Below, piece by piece: positions 32,873-44,200 of a stretch of 64,000 nt of DNA. The translations under genes were made by a program, and so were the position numbers. Source of the DNA: Parietaria judaica. Lineage: Eukaryota > Streptophyta > Magnoliopsida > Rosales > Urticaceae. The first letter of the stretch is position 1. The number at the start of each line of letters is the position of its first letter. The notes under the pieces are model-generated. The model had not been told where the DNA came from. It did no database searches and saw only the letters and a program-made list of their open reading frames with translations. Location of the stretch: assembly GCA_954871525.1 (NCBI GenBank), contig OX940872.1, positions 13,973,180 to 14,037,179 on the forward strand. Direction: 5' to 3'.

Positions 32873-33591
32873 ATAGCCAATCTTGAAAGTGTATTTAGCA
32901 AAATAGCCAAACTTTGGTTAATTTTGTAAACTAGCCAATTAACCATTTAAGTGAATTTCTAATTACATTCTTACCCTTAATAATAAAAAATAAAATTAAA
33001 AATAAATACAAATTAACCACGTAATTTGTGGGTTATTAATCTGAAAAAATCAATGACATTTATTATGAATAATTATATTAATTATGAATTCATTTATTTT
33101 CATTAATTGAAAATATTGCTATTAATTGAAATAGCTATTAATATGGTAACAACCAAAACCAAACCCCCTTTTTTTGTATAATTCAAATTTTAAATTCAAA
33201 ACATTCATATAATTTTCGGATTTATTTTTTTAAAAAAAATATCAACAAATTAAAGACGCTAATTAACGTAAATCAACAACGAATCAAAGTAAATTAACAT
33301 CGAATTAACGTAAATTAACAACGAATTTACAATGAATTAACAAAGAATTTACATTAATTTACGTTAAATTAACAACGAAGTTACAATGAATTAGTAACGA
33401 ATTTACGTTAATTCGTAAATTAACAACGAATTAACGTAAATTAACAACGAATCAACGTAAATTAACAATCAAAAATATTATTCATACTCAAATTTAAATA
33501 CAATAATCAAATATTTTAAATACAAAAAAAATAATATCTCTCTTTCTCGTAAGACCGCCGAAGTTTTGCCCTCGATCGTCATGGCCTCGGT

Positions 33592-34009
33592 ATTTCCAAG
33601 CGAGTGCTCCGATGGAGGAGCTCCTTTGCGCACGACGGGGGTAGCGAAATCTCATTGTCGTTGGAGGCGCCGGAGCCGGCGGTGCTGCTCCCCCCGGAGA
33701 CGGGGATCCCAACATTCTTAAAAAAAGGTCTTGCCCTCGGCGCTCCCTTCCTTATCCTCGCCGGAATCGTCGTTGTCGTCGGTCAAGTCCTCGTAGAACC
33801 CGACGAGCTCGTTGTCGGGCTGCAGCGCAGCGTTGGGGGAGGATCTGGGCGGGGCTTGGGCGGCGTCTCGCAGACGCAGTCGTCGTCACGGTGGAAGAAA
33901 TGGACGAAGGTGATCTCGGTGTCGGCGAAGCTCACCTGGCGAGCGCGCTTCCTCCTGATGCGCAGGGACCTTCGCTGCGAGGGATCTCGTCGGGGACCTT
34001 CGACGCCAT
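33592..34009 (-). pseudogene. Captured fragment resembling the N-terminus of plant KNL1
   Basis: From an ATG at 34009 the minus strand reads MASKVPDEIP. After a frameshift it gives RSLRIRRKRARQVSFADTEI, then FHRDDD and ETPP. The RxVSF motif followed by an FxRDDD...ETPP stretch recalls the PP1-docking N-terminus of plant KNL1 kinetochore proteins. An acidic section and an SPSPG-type section follow in shifting frames. The identification is from memory of the motif order and is tentative. Whatever its source, it is fragmentary and frameshifted. Confidence 0.35.
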
Positions 34010-34172
34010 GGATTGCTCGGAGAAGATGAACATGGCCATGGCGATGGGCAGCAGAGACAGGGACCGAGATCGCGAGCTTCTCATCCCCGTCGCCGACTCC
34101 GCCTCCGCCCATGGCGCCGCCGCCGAGCCCTCCTCCTCCTCCTTTTCCTCGACGCACCACTCCGGCCGCGAG
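34008..34172 (+). pseudogene. Captured exon 1 of a LIKE-COV (DUF502) gene
   Basis: On the plus strand MGSRDRDRDRELLIPVADS is followed by an alanine/serine-rich run and SSTHHSGRE, then a splice donor GTACTT at 34173. This matches the N-terminus of plant LIKE-COV membrane proteins, which goes RDRELLIPVAD, a serine run, then GRE. The membrane-spanning body is absent. Retention of the donor shows that genomic DNA was captured, not cDNA. It meets the KNL1-like piece head to head, their ATGs overlapping at 34007-34010. Confidence 0.6.
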
Positions 34173-34224
34173 GTACTTCCTTCTCCCGTTTGGGTTGTGG
34201 GCGAATCGGAGAGAAATCTGGAGG

Positions 34225-34272
34225 TTTTGGAGAGAGAGATAGAGAGATTTGCAGAGAGAGAGAGAGAGAGGA
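34225..34272. repeat. (GA)n-rich microsatellite
   Basis: A run of GAGAGA with minor interruptions lies in the Pack-MULE core. On the minus strand it is CT-rich and resembles a plant 5' leader. Confidence 0.6.
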
Positions 34273-34569
34273 ACGATGAAATGATTCAAATTGGTTATTA
34301 AATTCTCAAATTTGTGCATAATTAATTAAACTTGATTTGTGCTGATATTTTTTAATTAATTACGAAATTTATAATTAAAATGATTAATTAAAGGGTATTA
34401 CAGAGATAAAAAATATTATTAAAATGCCATTGTCTAGTTTACAAAATTAACCAAAGTTTGGCTATTTTGCTAAACCTATGTTTCAATTTGGCTATTTGGT
34501 GCAATTTCTCGTAAAACAATTCATTTGATATAAAGTTTGGACACTATCTTGTAGAGCAAAATAAAATTT

Positions 34570-35110
34570 TATTACCTGAGATTTTGAATTGTTTGCAATA
34601 TGGTTTACGGATTTGGTTCTTGAATTCCTAGTCTTAGGAGTATGTTTCTTCGTCAGTTCATCTGGTTTGGAAGAACATAAAGATTTGGTCGTTGCATTCT
34701 TGCTACCCAAGTTACTAATCACTTCTACAGCGTCTAGTTCATGCTTTCTCTCAAAGTCCTCAAACGGGACATCTGATTCCGTAGTAGCAGCAGTATCCAA
34801 TGTCTGAATTGTGCTAAAAGAGCGGGATTACTTTTCTTCTTTCAAGATAAAACTGTCATTGACAGATCCTACTTCTGTAGTTTCACTTTTTATCTCATCC
34901 CCGTTATCGGCTTGCAACGCCTTAATCGCCCTAACTTTCTTGTAATATTCCTAAAAAAAAGCCTTCTTTTGAGCAACGAACCCTGGGGCCTTGAACTTTT
35001 CAAGCTCCTCCCGACATCTATTGTGGGAAAAAACCGACCATTTCTCCCACTCGAGTGACTCAACAGCAAATCTTTCGATCGATATCGAACCATGATCCAG
35101 CATTCAGAAA
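34570..35110 (-). pseudogene. WAVE-DAMPENED2-like / TPX2-family gene fragment
   Basis: The minus strand reads SISIERFAVESLEWEKWSVF, then AQKKAFF, and after a frameshift EYYKKVRAIKALQ. This is the conserved opening block of WDL-type TPX2-family proteins (SISFGRF, LxWEKWS, VAQKKA). A second block, ESDVPFEDFERKHELDAVEV to TPKTRNSRTKSVNHI, ends at a donor-like GTAATA near 34573. A TAG and frameshifts interrupt the frame, and the microtubule-binding KLEEKxxA-type repeat is absent. Such proteins bind and bundle cortical microtubules; this copy is not functional. It ends about 60 bp from the Pack-MULE tip. Confidence 0.6.
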
Positions 35111-35517
35111 TTGACTGCCAAAGAAAAACCACATTTATGTACATCTTTCCGCCTTCTCCTTCGATATTAGTCAAGACTTAGAACAATAAAGGCCGCGCTT
35201 TCAACTATCGACAAACATCAACAGAAAACTTATTTACCGAATCATAAATCTACAGAGAACACATGAAATTCGATACTCTTCAAAACTGCCAAAACTGCAT
35301 AAGAATAACTAACATAAATGCGATCTACTTCCATAAATTTCAACGGAATAACCAAAACACACTCTCTTGAGTAATTGCAATGAAGACTTGGTATAAAGAA
35401 AAAGTACCTGAGGGTAATTTAGTTTCCGTAACTTAGGTTTTTTTCCGAATCACTCGCTCTTTGATCGTCTCCAAAGTCAAATCCTCATTCACTAGAAATT
35501 CCTGCAACAAAATCCCG

Positions 35518-35558
<41 letters not shown>
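35518..35558. repeat. Poly(A) tract of 41 bases
   Basis: An uninterrupted run of A lies on the plus strand. No retroposon body or target duplication was found beside it. Confidence 0.9.
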
Positions 35559-35560
<2 letters not shown>

Positions 35561-36436
35561 TCAAACAAACAAAAATGTACTCCATTCTCAATAAATGTGT
35601 ACTCTCGAAAAATGTACTTCTACACCCGACACGTGTGCTCAATAAATGTCTCTCGCCGCAAACAACTTATTTTTTTGAACCCCTTGTTTCGCGTTTGTGT
35701 ACAGAACAGCCACGCCATGTAATCGAGAAATTTGCAGAAGTGGACCTCGAACGTTTTTCTTGGCTTAATGTCAGACCTTTATTTATTTATTTATTTTTAA
35801 TTCTATATAAATGTCATGTGTTTAAAAGCAATGTTGTATTAAACACTGAAAAAAATCATTTTGTATACAATTTCCGTTTTAGTTTAGAACTTAAATTATT
35901 TAACTATTGTGAAACACTTACAAAATTTAGTTTTAAAAGAAGGTTAATTCGTATATAAATTAACATGCTATTTTTTTCACTATGCAAAATTTTTTCCTTT
36001 AAATTTTCATCCAATTTACTTTATCAAAGTAAAGAAAATAAACTTTGATAGATCTTATTGTAATAACATAATGAAATATACTTTTCTTGTCGCTTAGTCT
36101 TAAAATATTAGATATTCCTACGGAAATGGCGCGAGCACACGTGGGTATAGATTGATCGATCATATGAGTGGGTCCCAAACTCATATGGTGCACGTGATCC
36201 GAGCATGGCTCCGCCTCCTACAACGTAAAGAAGCTCCTCGTTTTTTTATATCCTCCACTCACTTCATAATACATTCATAAATATACACATTTCTTGGATT
36301 ATATGCTTAATTATTCACACCCTCACATATATTTCATTTATTTATTTTATTTTACAAGAATGGGCGCCGATTTATCAGTGTTCCTAACCACAAAACACCA
36401 CGAAGAAACCAACACAAGAACCTGAAAATAACACAA
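35559..36436. other. AT-rich spacer
   Basis: Apart from a small inverted repeat around ATATGAGT...ACTCATAT (36162-36185), no gene or element was recognised. Confidence 0.4.
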
Positions 36437-36622
36437 GTTTCATGATTTGTGTCGATAAAGGTCCAAATTAGATTTATAGCGGCTAAAATAGCCAAACTCG
36501 GTCAATCTGTGGCAAGCACTAATTCCGTCCAGTCAAACTTAACATCCGTTAGTCTATCGCCACGTCACTTACACGTTATATCAAACTTTAAGTATTTATG
36601 CCATGATATAACTAAGGTATGG
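36437..36622 (+). repeat. Fragment of the fold-back family arm
   Basis: This stretch matches about 38105-38292 almost base for base (TCATGATTTGTGTCGATAAA to TAACTAAGGTATGG), then stops abruptly. Confidence 0.8.
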
Positions 36623-37346
36623 TTCACGACAGCACAGGATAGTCCGTACCGAGAGATTGTTGAGGTTCTCGGCCATGTACGAATTACCAAATCATGATTT
36701 AGGGGCGAAACAGAAAAAATAAAAAGAAAACCACCATACGGAACAGGAAGGTATTAATCACTTTTACTACTCTCAAAAAACCATATTGTTGCTACTGCTA
36801 TATTTTTTTTTTTCCTGAAACTGTCGTATCTGGGTGTGCCAAACTATTAACCACGAAGCCTTAACATTATAGACCGAAAGACTACTTCGTACTGTAAAGT
36901 TTCATTACATTAATCTCAATAAAGTAATTTGCAAAGTCTCGATTTAGTCCCGGCTCTAACTAACAATGTTATGCTAACATTATCAATGAAATTCTCATTT
37001 TGTACAAACTTTTTAAAACACTGCCTATTTTGGTACATTATACAAATACTGAGTAATTTTTTCAAAAAAAAAAAAAAGATTGTGGCTAAATGGGTATTTC
37101 TTAAAAAAAAAAAAAGATGATCCCTAACAATTACATATGTATAGGTTTTATGTCAAAACTTATAATCATAAATTACGCGTGAAACCGATAGCACGTTTTA
37201 ATGTTTCCAGAATTGAGAATGATTTTCATCGTTCTAAATTTAAAAAACGGAATTAGTTCTTTCGGAAACCATATTTTAGTCAATAAGTAACAAAAATATC
37301 AAGATACACCCTAAAAAAATACTTTGGAACGAAAAAAAGTTTAAGG
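36623..37346. other. AT-rich spacer
   Basis: Only homopolymer runs (A13 and A12 near 37064-37116) were seen. Confidence 0.4.
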
Positions 37347-37571
37347 GGGTAATAGCGGCAAAAGTGGCCAAAGTTAGGCCTACTATGCAAATAAGTAGCC
37401 AAAGCTCAGCGCTCGTGGAAATGACGCGGCAAACGACGTTGGCATGAAATGGATGGAATTTGTACTGTCCACGGTTCGGTAAACTTTGGCTACTTATGCC
37501 GATATTAAATCGTTTTGGCCACTTATTTGTACACTTAACCTAACTTTAGTTACTTTTGCCGCTATTATCCC
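37347..37571. mobile_element. Mutator-like MITE
   Basis: This 225-bp sequence has ends GGGTAATAGCGGCAAAAGT and, in reverse complement, GGGATAATAGCGGCAAAAGT. The terminal motif is shared with the neighbouring fold-back family (GGGATAATAGCGGCTAAAGT). No target duplication was confirmed. Confidence 0.6.
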
Positions 37572-37791
37572 TTATTAGGAGGCAGAATTGGCTAAAGAAT
37601 GAGTATTTTTAACGTAAATATCCACATTATTGAAGTTTACAAAAGTGAAAATTACAAAAATATAATTATTTGGTCAAACAAAATTCAAATATAAGGTATA
37701 CATTTGTTAAGACTTTACCAACAATTTGTTATGTAAATTTTGTATTCACAGTAAGGGGACTACTTTAGCTGTTTTTTATTTATTTATTTAT

Positions 37792-38082
37792 GGGATAATA
37801 GCGACTAAAGTAGCCGAACTTTCATGATTTGTCTCGATAAAGGTCCAAACTGGATTTATAGCGGATAAAGTAGCCAAACTCGGTCAATCTGTGTCAAGCA
37901 CTAATTCGGTCCAATCAAACTTAACATCCTTAGTCTATCGCCACATCGCTTACACATTATATCAAACTTTGGGTATTTATGCCATGATAAAACAAAAATT
38001 TGGGTATTTATGACGCGATAAACCATTTTATATATATTTTCCTTGTTCACGTCATCTAAATAAAAGTTAAAATATTATAGTT
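37792..38082 (+). repeat. Fold-back family arm, truncated by copy 2
   Basis: It begins GGGATAATAGCGACTAAAGT and follows the left arm of 38083-39351 to AAAATATTATAG. There the second element begins. The older arm was probably cut by insertion of the newer element. Confidence 0.75.
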
Positions 38083-39351
38083 GGGATAATAGAGGCTAAA
38101 GTAGCCAAACTTTCATGATTTGTGTCGATAAAGGTCCAAATTGGATCTATAGCGGCTAAAGTAGCCAAACTCGGTCAATCTGTGGCAAGCACTAATTCCG
38201 TCCAGTCAAACTTAACATCCGTTATTCTATCGCCACGTCACTTACACGTTATATCAAACTTTGGGTATTTATGCCATGATATAACTAAGGTATGGGTATT
38301 TATGCCGCGATAAACCATTTTATATATTTTTTCGCTTGTTCACGTCATCTAAATAAACGTTAAAATATTATAGTTTTGGGAGGACTCGAACTCATCGCTT
38401 TCCCCATCATAAAAGGACAATATAACCATCAAACAACATTCACTTCACGTTATATTTTGACAAAAAAAAAAAGAATATACATAGAAACTTATTGATAAGT
38501 GATCATAGTAATATAAACATATGTATTTCTCGCACCGAGTATGGGTTGACTAATTTGAAACGGGGTGAGTTGAAGTTTTTGGACCGGGGTCGAGTTGACT
38601 TTTTTAGAACAGGGTTGAGTTGAATTTTTTGGATAGTGGTCAAGTTGAATTTTTTGTACCGGATTCATGTTGACTTTGTCGGTACGAGTTCAAGTTGCCA
38701 TTTTCAGAACCAGGTCGAGTTAACTTTTTGAAACAGGGTCGTGTTAACTTTTTCAACCTGAATCCGATACAAAATATTCAACCCGACCAAAATCTGAAAA
38801 AGTCAACCCATGGGTCTGAAAAAGTCAACCTGACCCTGTTTTACAAAAAAGTCAACTCAATCCTTGCCCAAAAAAGTCAACCCAACCCCTTTCCTAATAA
38901 CTCAATCCGAAACCGATGCGAAAAAACATATGTTTCTATTACTATGCCACTTATTAATAAGTTTCTATTTATATTTTTAGTTTTGTCAAGATATAACGTG
39001 AGGTGAATGTGTTTAGTGGTTATGCTGCTTTTATATGTGGGGGAAGTGATGAGTTCGAGTCCTACAGCCATAATATTTTAACCTTTATTTAGATGATATT
39101 AGCAACCAATTATTTTTTAAAATAGTATATCGCGGCATAAATACCCAAACTTAGGTTTTATCACGGCATAAATACCCAAAGTTTGCCACGTGTAAGTGAC
39201 ATGGCAATAGACTAACAAATGTTAAGTTTGACTGGACGGAATAAGTGCTTGCCACAGATTGACCGAGTTTGGCTACTTTAGCCGCTATAAATCCAGTTTG
39301 GACCTTTATCGATACAAATCATGAAAGTTTGGCTACTTTAGCCGCTATTAT
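38083..39351. mobile_element. Fold-back element with long inverted arms, copy 2
   Basis: Both arms are nearly complete and are inverted copies of each other, starting GGGATAATAG at 38083 and ending CCGCTATTAT at 39351. They meet in a GTTGAC/GTCAAC minisatellite loop (38540-38900). By eye the loop is the reverse complement of the loop in 11159-12321. The right end abuts the CNX2 3' flank within about 35 bp. There is no coding capacity. Confidence 0.8.
39001..39062 (+). other. tRNA-like segment with pol III box motifs in the fold-back arm
   Basis: TGTTTAGTGGTTA (A-box-like, 39011-39022) is followed about 30 bp later by GAGTTCGAGTCC (B-box-like, 39051-39062), tRNA-like spacing. The same pair occurs at 11967-12022 and, inverted, around 11348-11405 and 38382-38440. 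There is no acceptor stem or clear anticodon arm, so it is not a tRNA gene. It may be a tRNA-derived promoter remnant. Confidence 0.35.
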
Positions 39352-39383
39352 ACCATGGCCTCGATAGTACCATCGCCTCGTGA

Positions 39384-41277
39384 TCACTGAGGTAGTCTTC
39401 CGGTCCATAATACCATGGCCTCGTGATTACTAATCGGGACTCAAGTGTACCCAGATACCACGGTTATAAATAAAACAATGTGCGTAAATATATATATGTA
39501 TATTATATTATATTAATATGTTATAGACTTGGTAAAACATGCAAGCGTCTCTGCCACCCAATAGTAATTTTGATACAGCATATTCAAGTACAATTATATT
39601 GATAAAATAAGGCCATCTAATTTATCTTTATTGACAAAAGTTATTTATTTATATAGGAAGGTGATAAAATATATAAAACACATAAATAATATTTAACCAC
39701 CGACCACAACACAAGAAGTCACTCTCCTATTTTCCAATATAATAATAAAATAACAAATAAAAAGCTATTTGGTGTAAAACTACATGTGTTGAGTTTGACA
39801 ATGACAAACCTTTTCATGCGCCCAGGGATAGAGTAATGGTCACACTGAAAATGAAAAAGAGATTAAAGCTATGAGTGAGAAGCTAGTGAAACAATGGAAG
39901 ATGTTTTCCCAGTGCCAAAGAAAAATACGACTCTGGAGACGAGGCATTAGCTTTGTGGCGTACCGAGAGTTAGCCACCGATGTGGATCATAGGTCTATTT
40001 GGCGTCTTTGCTAGGTCCAACATTCCGGCATGTGAAGCTTTCTTTCTCTTCACCTGAAACCCATCAAAAGGAAATTAGCCAACTTTGCAAAAGATTTTTC
40101 ATATTGTTTTTTTCTCCGGATGAGATACTTTTGAACATGAAAACAATGTGAAAGACATAGGATTCAGCTATAGAAAATAAAAATAATAAAAATCACGAAT
40201 CAGCTAAAGGCCTATTGGATAATATAGAAAACTCCATTATGGTTCATAACGGAATTAGATCCGGAAAAATTACTCTTCGGCCACATGCGGAAGCACGTTG
40301 GGATGACCCTTGGTTGTAGCCACCCCAAAGATTTTGTAATTATTATTAGGTTCAAGCAAAATACATGTCTCCGGCCAATGTAACAGTAACTCTTGTAGAA
40401 TTAAATCCCCTGTTTGCTTTAACTAGACTTGTAGTACTCTTGAATCCTGATTACAATATGTTCACTTTGGACCAATGTTGTGAATAACCTATTTAAGCCT
40501 CGAGGCGTTTTCTCGCATTGCCTCGAGGCGTATAGCCTCGAGGCGTTCGAGGCGTAAGCCTTAATAAATATTATATAAATATCATACGTTAATATTATAC
40601 GTATTACTATAAATATTAAATTAATATCATACGTATTACTATTAATTATTAGCTTTAAAATAGGTAACAAATTCCTGAATATTAGGTTAATAAAAAAAAG
40701 ATATGAAATATTAATAATATATTACAAAATTAACGGGAAGATTTGGAAAGATTTGGAAAAAAATCACAAGAATATTATTTTAAGCCTCGAGGCGCGCCTC
40801 GAGGCGAGAAAATAACGACCGAGGCGCACGCCGAGGCGCACGCCTTAATCTTCCTTTCCGAGGCTTAAGCCTCGTTGCGTTTATACCCTCCGCCTCACTG
40901 AGGCGCGCCTCAATATCGTTTTTCAATACACTGCTTTGGACCATGGCAAAGGCAGGAAGGCTAAGGCCCATCACTTTGCCTCAAAATCTAGACCTAGTAA
41001 AAATATCCAAAAAAAAATATCCAAAATACCCGATAAGCGTCTTTGATCTCTCCCAACCAGAAATAAATACCGAATAACAATGCCACCGGATGATTAATGT
41101 CGTGTTATATGATATCATGGGTATTTACGTATGTCCTTTATTGTGCTTCCCGTTATTTTATCATGTGTATTTAGGTATTTTTATTCATTTAAGCTTAATT
41201 AAGATTTGCCCATGCCTTGTACGCTGCTGAACACTGCTGAGAATGTTATGTTCTGATTTTTTTTTTTTTGCTTTGGA
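39384..41277 (-). repeat. Source copy of the duplicated CNX2 3' region
   Basis: This is the counterpart of 12824-14196. It contains the same CNX2 3' flank, exon 6 and start of intron 5, plus a hAT MITE and a ~52-bp segment missing from the other copy. It is taken as the original because the other five CNX2 exons continue from it. Confidence 0.85.
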
Positions 41278-44200
41278 ACACCTTGAAGACTTTTTGCCTT
41301 GCTCTTGAAGGAAAGGGCAAGGCAATGCGTGTTTTTTCGTTTATTGTTGGCTTATCTAAAAATTTGGTATTTGAGCTAACCTCACGCTCCAGACACGTGT
41401 TGTCCGAAATAGCGACTTAGGGAGGGGTGACATGCAAGTAGGCCATATAAGGAGACTGGTATATAATATCCCACATTGACTAAGTATGTGCTTCGTCAAT
41501 GATCTATAAACCTATAAGATCTATCACCCTACAAGCTAACTTTTGGGGTAAGTTCTACTCATGGGTTTTATCCCTTAGTATGGATAATGATTAGCCGGTG
41601 CAATATCTGATGCGCTAGATCAAAACAACAATATCTTATGCGCTAGATTGAAACATGGTGCAACCCTAATCTAAAAAAATCCTATATCAATCAACAACAC
41701 TTGCGAACAACTAAAAAACTAATCTATAAAAAATCTCATCTACACTTATAGACAAGGAGATTCTTATCTATCGTTAATCTATGAAATCACTGTATACAAA
41801 TTCGTTATATAAATATATGTAGTTACTTTTTCAATAGAAGAGAAAGTTTTTATTCATGTTTCATTTCTGTGTACACATATTTCAAACTTGAAATCATTCT
41901 ATACAAATTCGTATTATAAATATTTGTAGTTACTTTTTCGATAGATTAGAAAGTGTTTATTCATGTTTCATTTCTGTGTACACATATTTCAAATTTGGTT
42001 CTGTACATGTATATTTACATGAAAACCTTAGCATAGATATCACGATTTTAAAAAGCTCCCTTGAGGCATGCCTCAGTGAGGTAATCGGCTTTCCCACCTG
42101 GAGGTGTACGCCTCTTTGAGCCGTGCAAGGCTTGCACCTTGGTCGGACCGGACGCCCCGCAACTTTATGCGTGTGCCTCTAAGGCAGGTCGAGACACAAA
42201 CATATGTGTGATGCATATTTTATATCTTTAATTAAAAATTTCAAATTTAATTATTAGTTTGGCCAATTAATAAAAGTCATGGTTTTGAAGCTTCCATTAG
42301 TGATATTAGAAAAAATTGAAGCATTGGTAGCGGTTTTTTGGGTATCGAGAGAATCATAGACAATTTTGAGGCACTTACCGCAGTCCCGATTATTTGTTTA
42401 AGCTCATCATCATCAGCGCCTTGCCGAAGAGGATCTCTTAAACTAACCTGCAAGCAGAGACAAGTGAGAAAGATATCTTAGTAGCTTATGCTACGATTAC
42501 TATAAATATTAATGCCAGTGAACAAGGTCGTATGCGCTTAGCAACCAATATATATATATATAACTAAACTTCAAATGATTAAATAAATAAATTCCTGAAA
42601 CCTAGAACTTTGCTATTACTTAGTAAAAGAACACTAAAAAGGTCAAGCTTAACTTGGGAATTTGACAGGAATATTTTTTTTATATGAATTACTAAAAGGT
42701 CAAGACATGGTACCATATCTTATACCCATATTCTAAATTTTTAATATGTAATATACAAAAAAAAAAGAGCTTTTTTTTTACCAGGATACAACAGTAGGCT
42801 AGATAGCACAATTTGACCACTAAAAGTTACTTCTAGGATCAACAAAAGCACGAAGCCGAACAAGTATCAGCCCAGCCATTTCAAACGAGAAAATAGTCCA
42901 AACCATAACAAAAGTAAGGTTTAAACCGAATTAAAACACTCCCAGAAAGTGGCAGAACCAGGATTGAAATTCCTCCGGCGTGAAAATTTAATTTTTAATT
43001 TTTAAAGTTTATTCAAAGGTATATTTCATAGTTCTTGAAAATATGATGTCTTAGAATATAGTACAAGAATAAACGAGTTTGAGTAGTGTTCCAGAATCAC
43101 TAGAAGCTCAAACAATCATAGTGATGTAATGAAAGAGATAAGTTAGTCACCTCTGACGGACCAAATAAACACACTTTAAAGCTGCCATCAGCTAAAAGCC
43201 GCAATCTATTGCAACCGGCACAGAAATGCTCAGTCATCGATGTTATAAATGAAACTGTGCCTTCATGGTTTTCGATCTTGAAGTTCTTGGCTGTATCTGT
43301 GGGGTGATCCTGAAGTCTCTTTATATTCGGAAATCGTTTTACCTGTGAAAAAGTTATAGATTACTCAAGAGTATGGAAAATGAGACAATGAAAGCATTGA
43401 AAACGGGATTATGTCACAGATTTCTACCTTACCACTTTATCAAACATTTCAGAATAGGGTACAAGCTTCTTAACATTCCAAACATTTCCATCAAACGGCA
43501 TGAACTCGATGAAGCGAATATTGATTGGCTTGTCTCTTGTCATTTCTACGAAATCACAAATCTCGTCATCATTGAGACCCCGCATAACAACACAATTCAC
43601 CTAAAGCATGTATATTTATATTATTACCACATAACAAACACAAATGAATCTAAATCCATACACATATATTAGAAAGATACATGTAAAACCTAAGAAGAGG
43701 AATAATATGAGAAGTCTTGGTAAGAAATAACAATGATCAAACTGTAGAAATTATTATCAAAGCTATGAAACGTTCAACTAAGTGTAGTTCCCGGCAGGGG
43801 CGGACCTACAGCAACCTCAAACTGGGCTGTAGTCCCCCCAAGTTTAAAGTTATGTTCAAATTTACCCTACAAATTGATTTTATTTTATTTTTACCTTGAA
43901 TTTTGGATTTTCTATCTTAATTACACGTAATGGGTCCGTCCTCGCAATAATGAACCCTAATAAGCATAAATAAAATATGAATAATGTCACAGAAGTTGCA
44001 CTAAGCTGATGCAATTACGATTCATAAGTCTGTACGACATACTTTTACCGGATCGTAACCCAATTCCACAGCAGCATTGACCGCTTCCAGAACCCGGTGA
44101 TGCCCTTTACGCCTGGTTAGAAATTCAAACTTGGCCGGAACTAGCGTGTCCAAGCTAATATTCAGAGCCGTGAGTCCACACTGCTTGAGCCTCGGAAGCT

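Larger units (their letters stand above)
32873..34510. mobile_element. Pack-MULE-like element carrying two host gene fragments
   Basis: Inverted repeats of about 100 bp face each other. The left reads AAATAGCCAAACTTTGGTT near 32910, and its inverted copy is at 34446-34500. The outer tip GAGAAATTGCACCAAATAG is visible on the right (34510), but on the left it is cut away by the gypsy LTR. AT-rich subterminal sequence with GAATTAACGTAAATTAACAA repeats (33230-33480) gives way to a clearly GC-rich core (33541-34240) holding parts of two different genes in opposite orientation. GC-rich gene pieces between Mutator-type TIRs are the definition of a Pack-MULE. No transposase was seen. The 9-bp target duplication cannot be tested. 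Confidence 0.65.

Noticed and set aside
33604..34029. A 141-codon plus-strand frame with a hydrophobic stretch, as a possible membrane protein
   Set aside because: It lies antisense to the KNL1-like fragment in a GC-rich region where open frames arise easily, and it has no family resemblance.
35430..35515. Additional first exon of the WDL-like pseudogene (EFLVNEDLTLETIKERV)
   Set aside because: The donor-like CAG-GTAC is suggestive, but the residues do not match any WDL N-terminus I know, so it was not annotated.
35518..35558. Poly(A) tail of a processed retrogene
   Set aside because: No retrogene body precedes it and no target duplication was seen.
39001..39070. A tRNA gene
   Set aside because: The A- and B-box-like motifs are present, but no acceptor stem or clear anticodon arm pairs.
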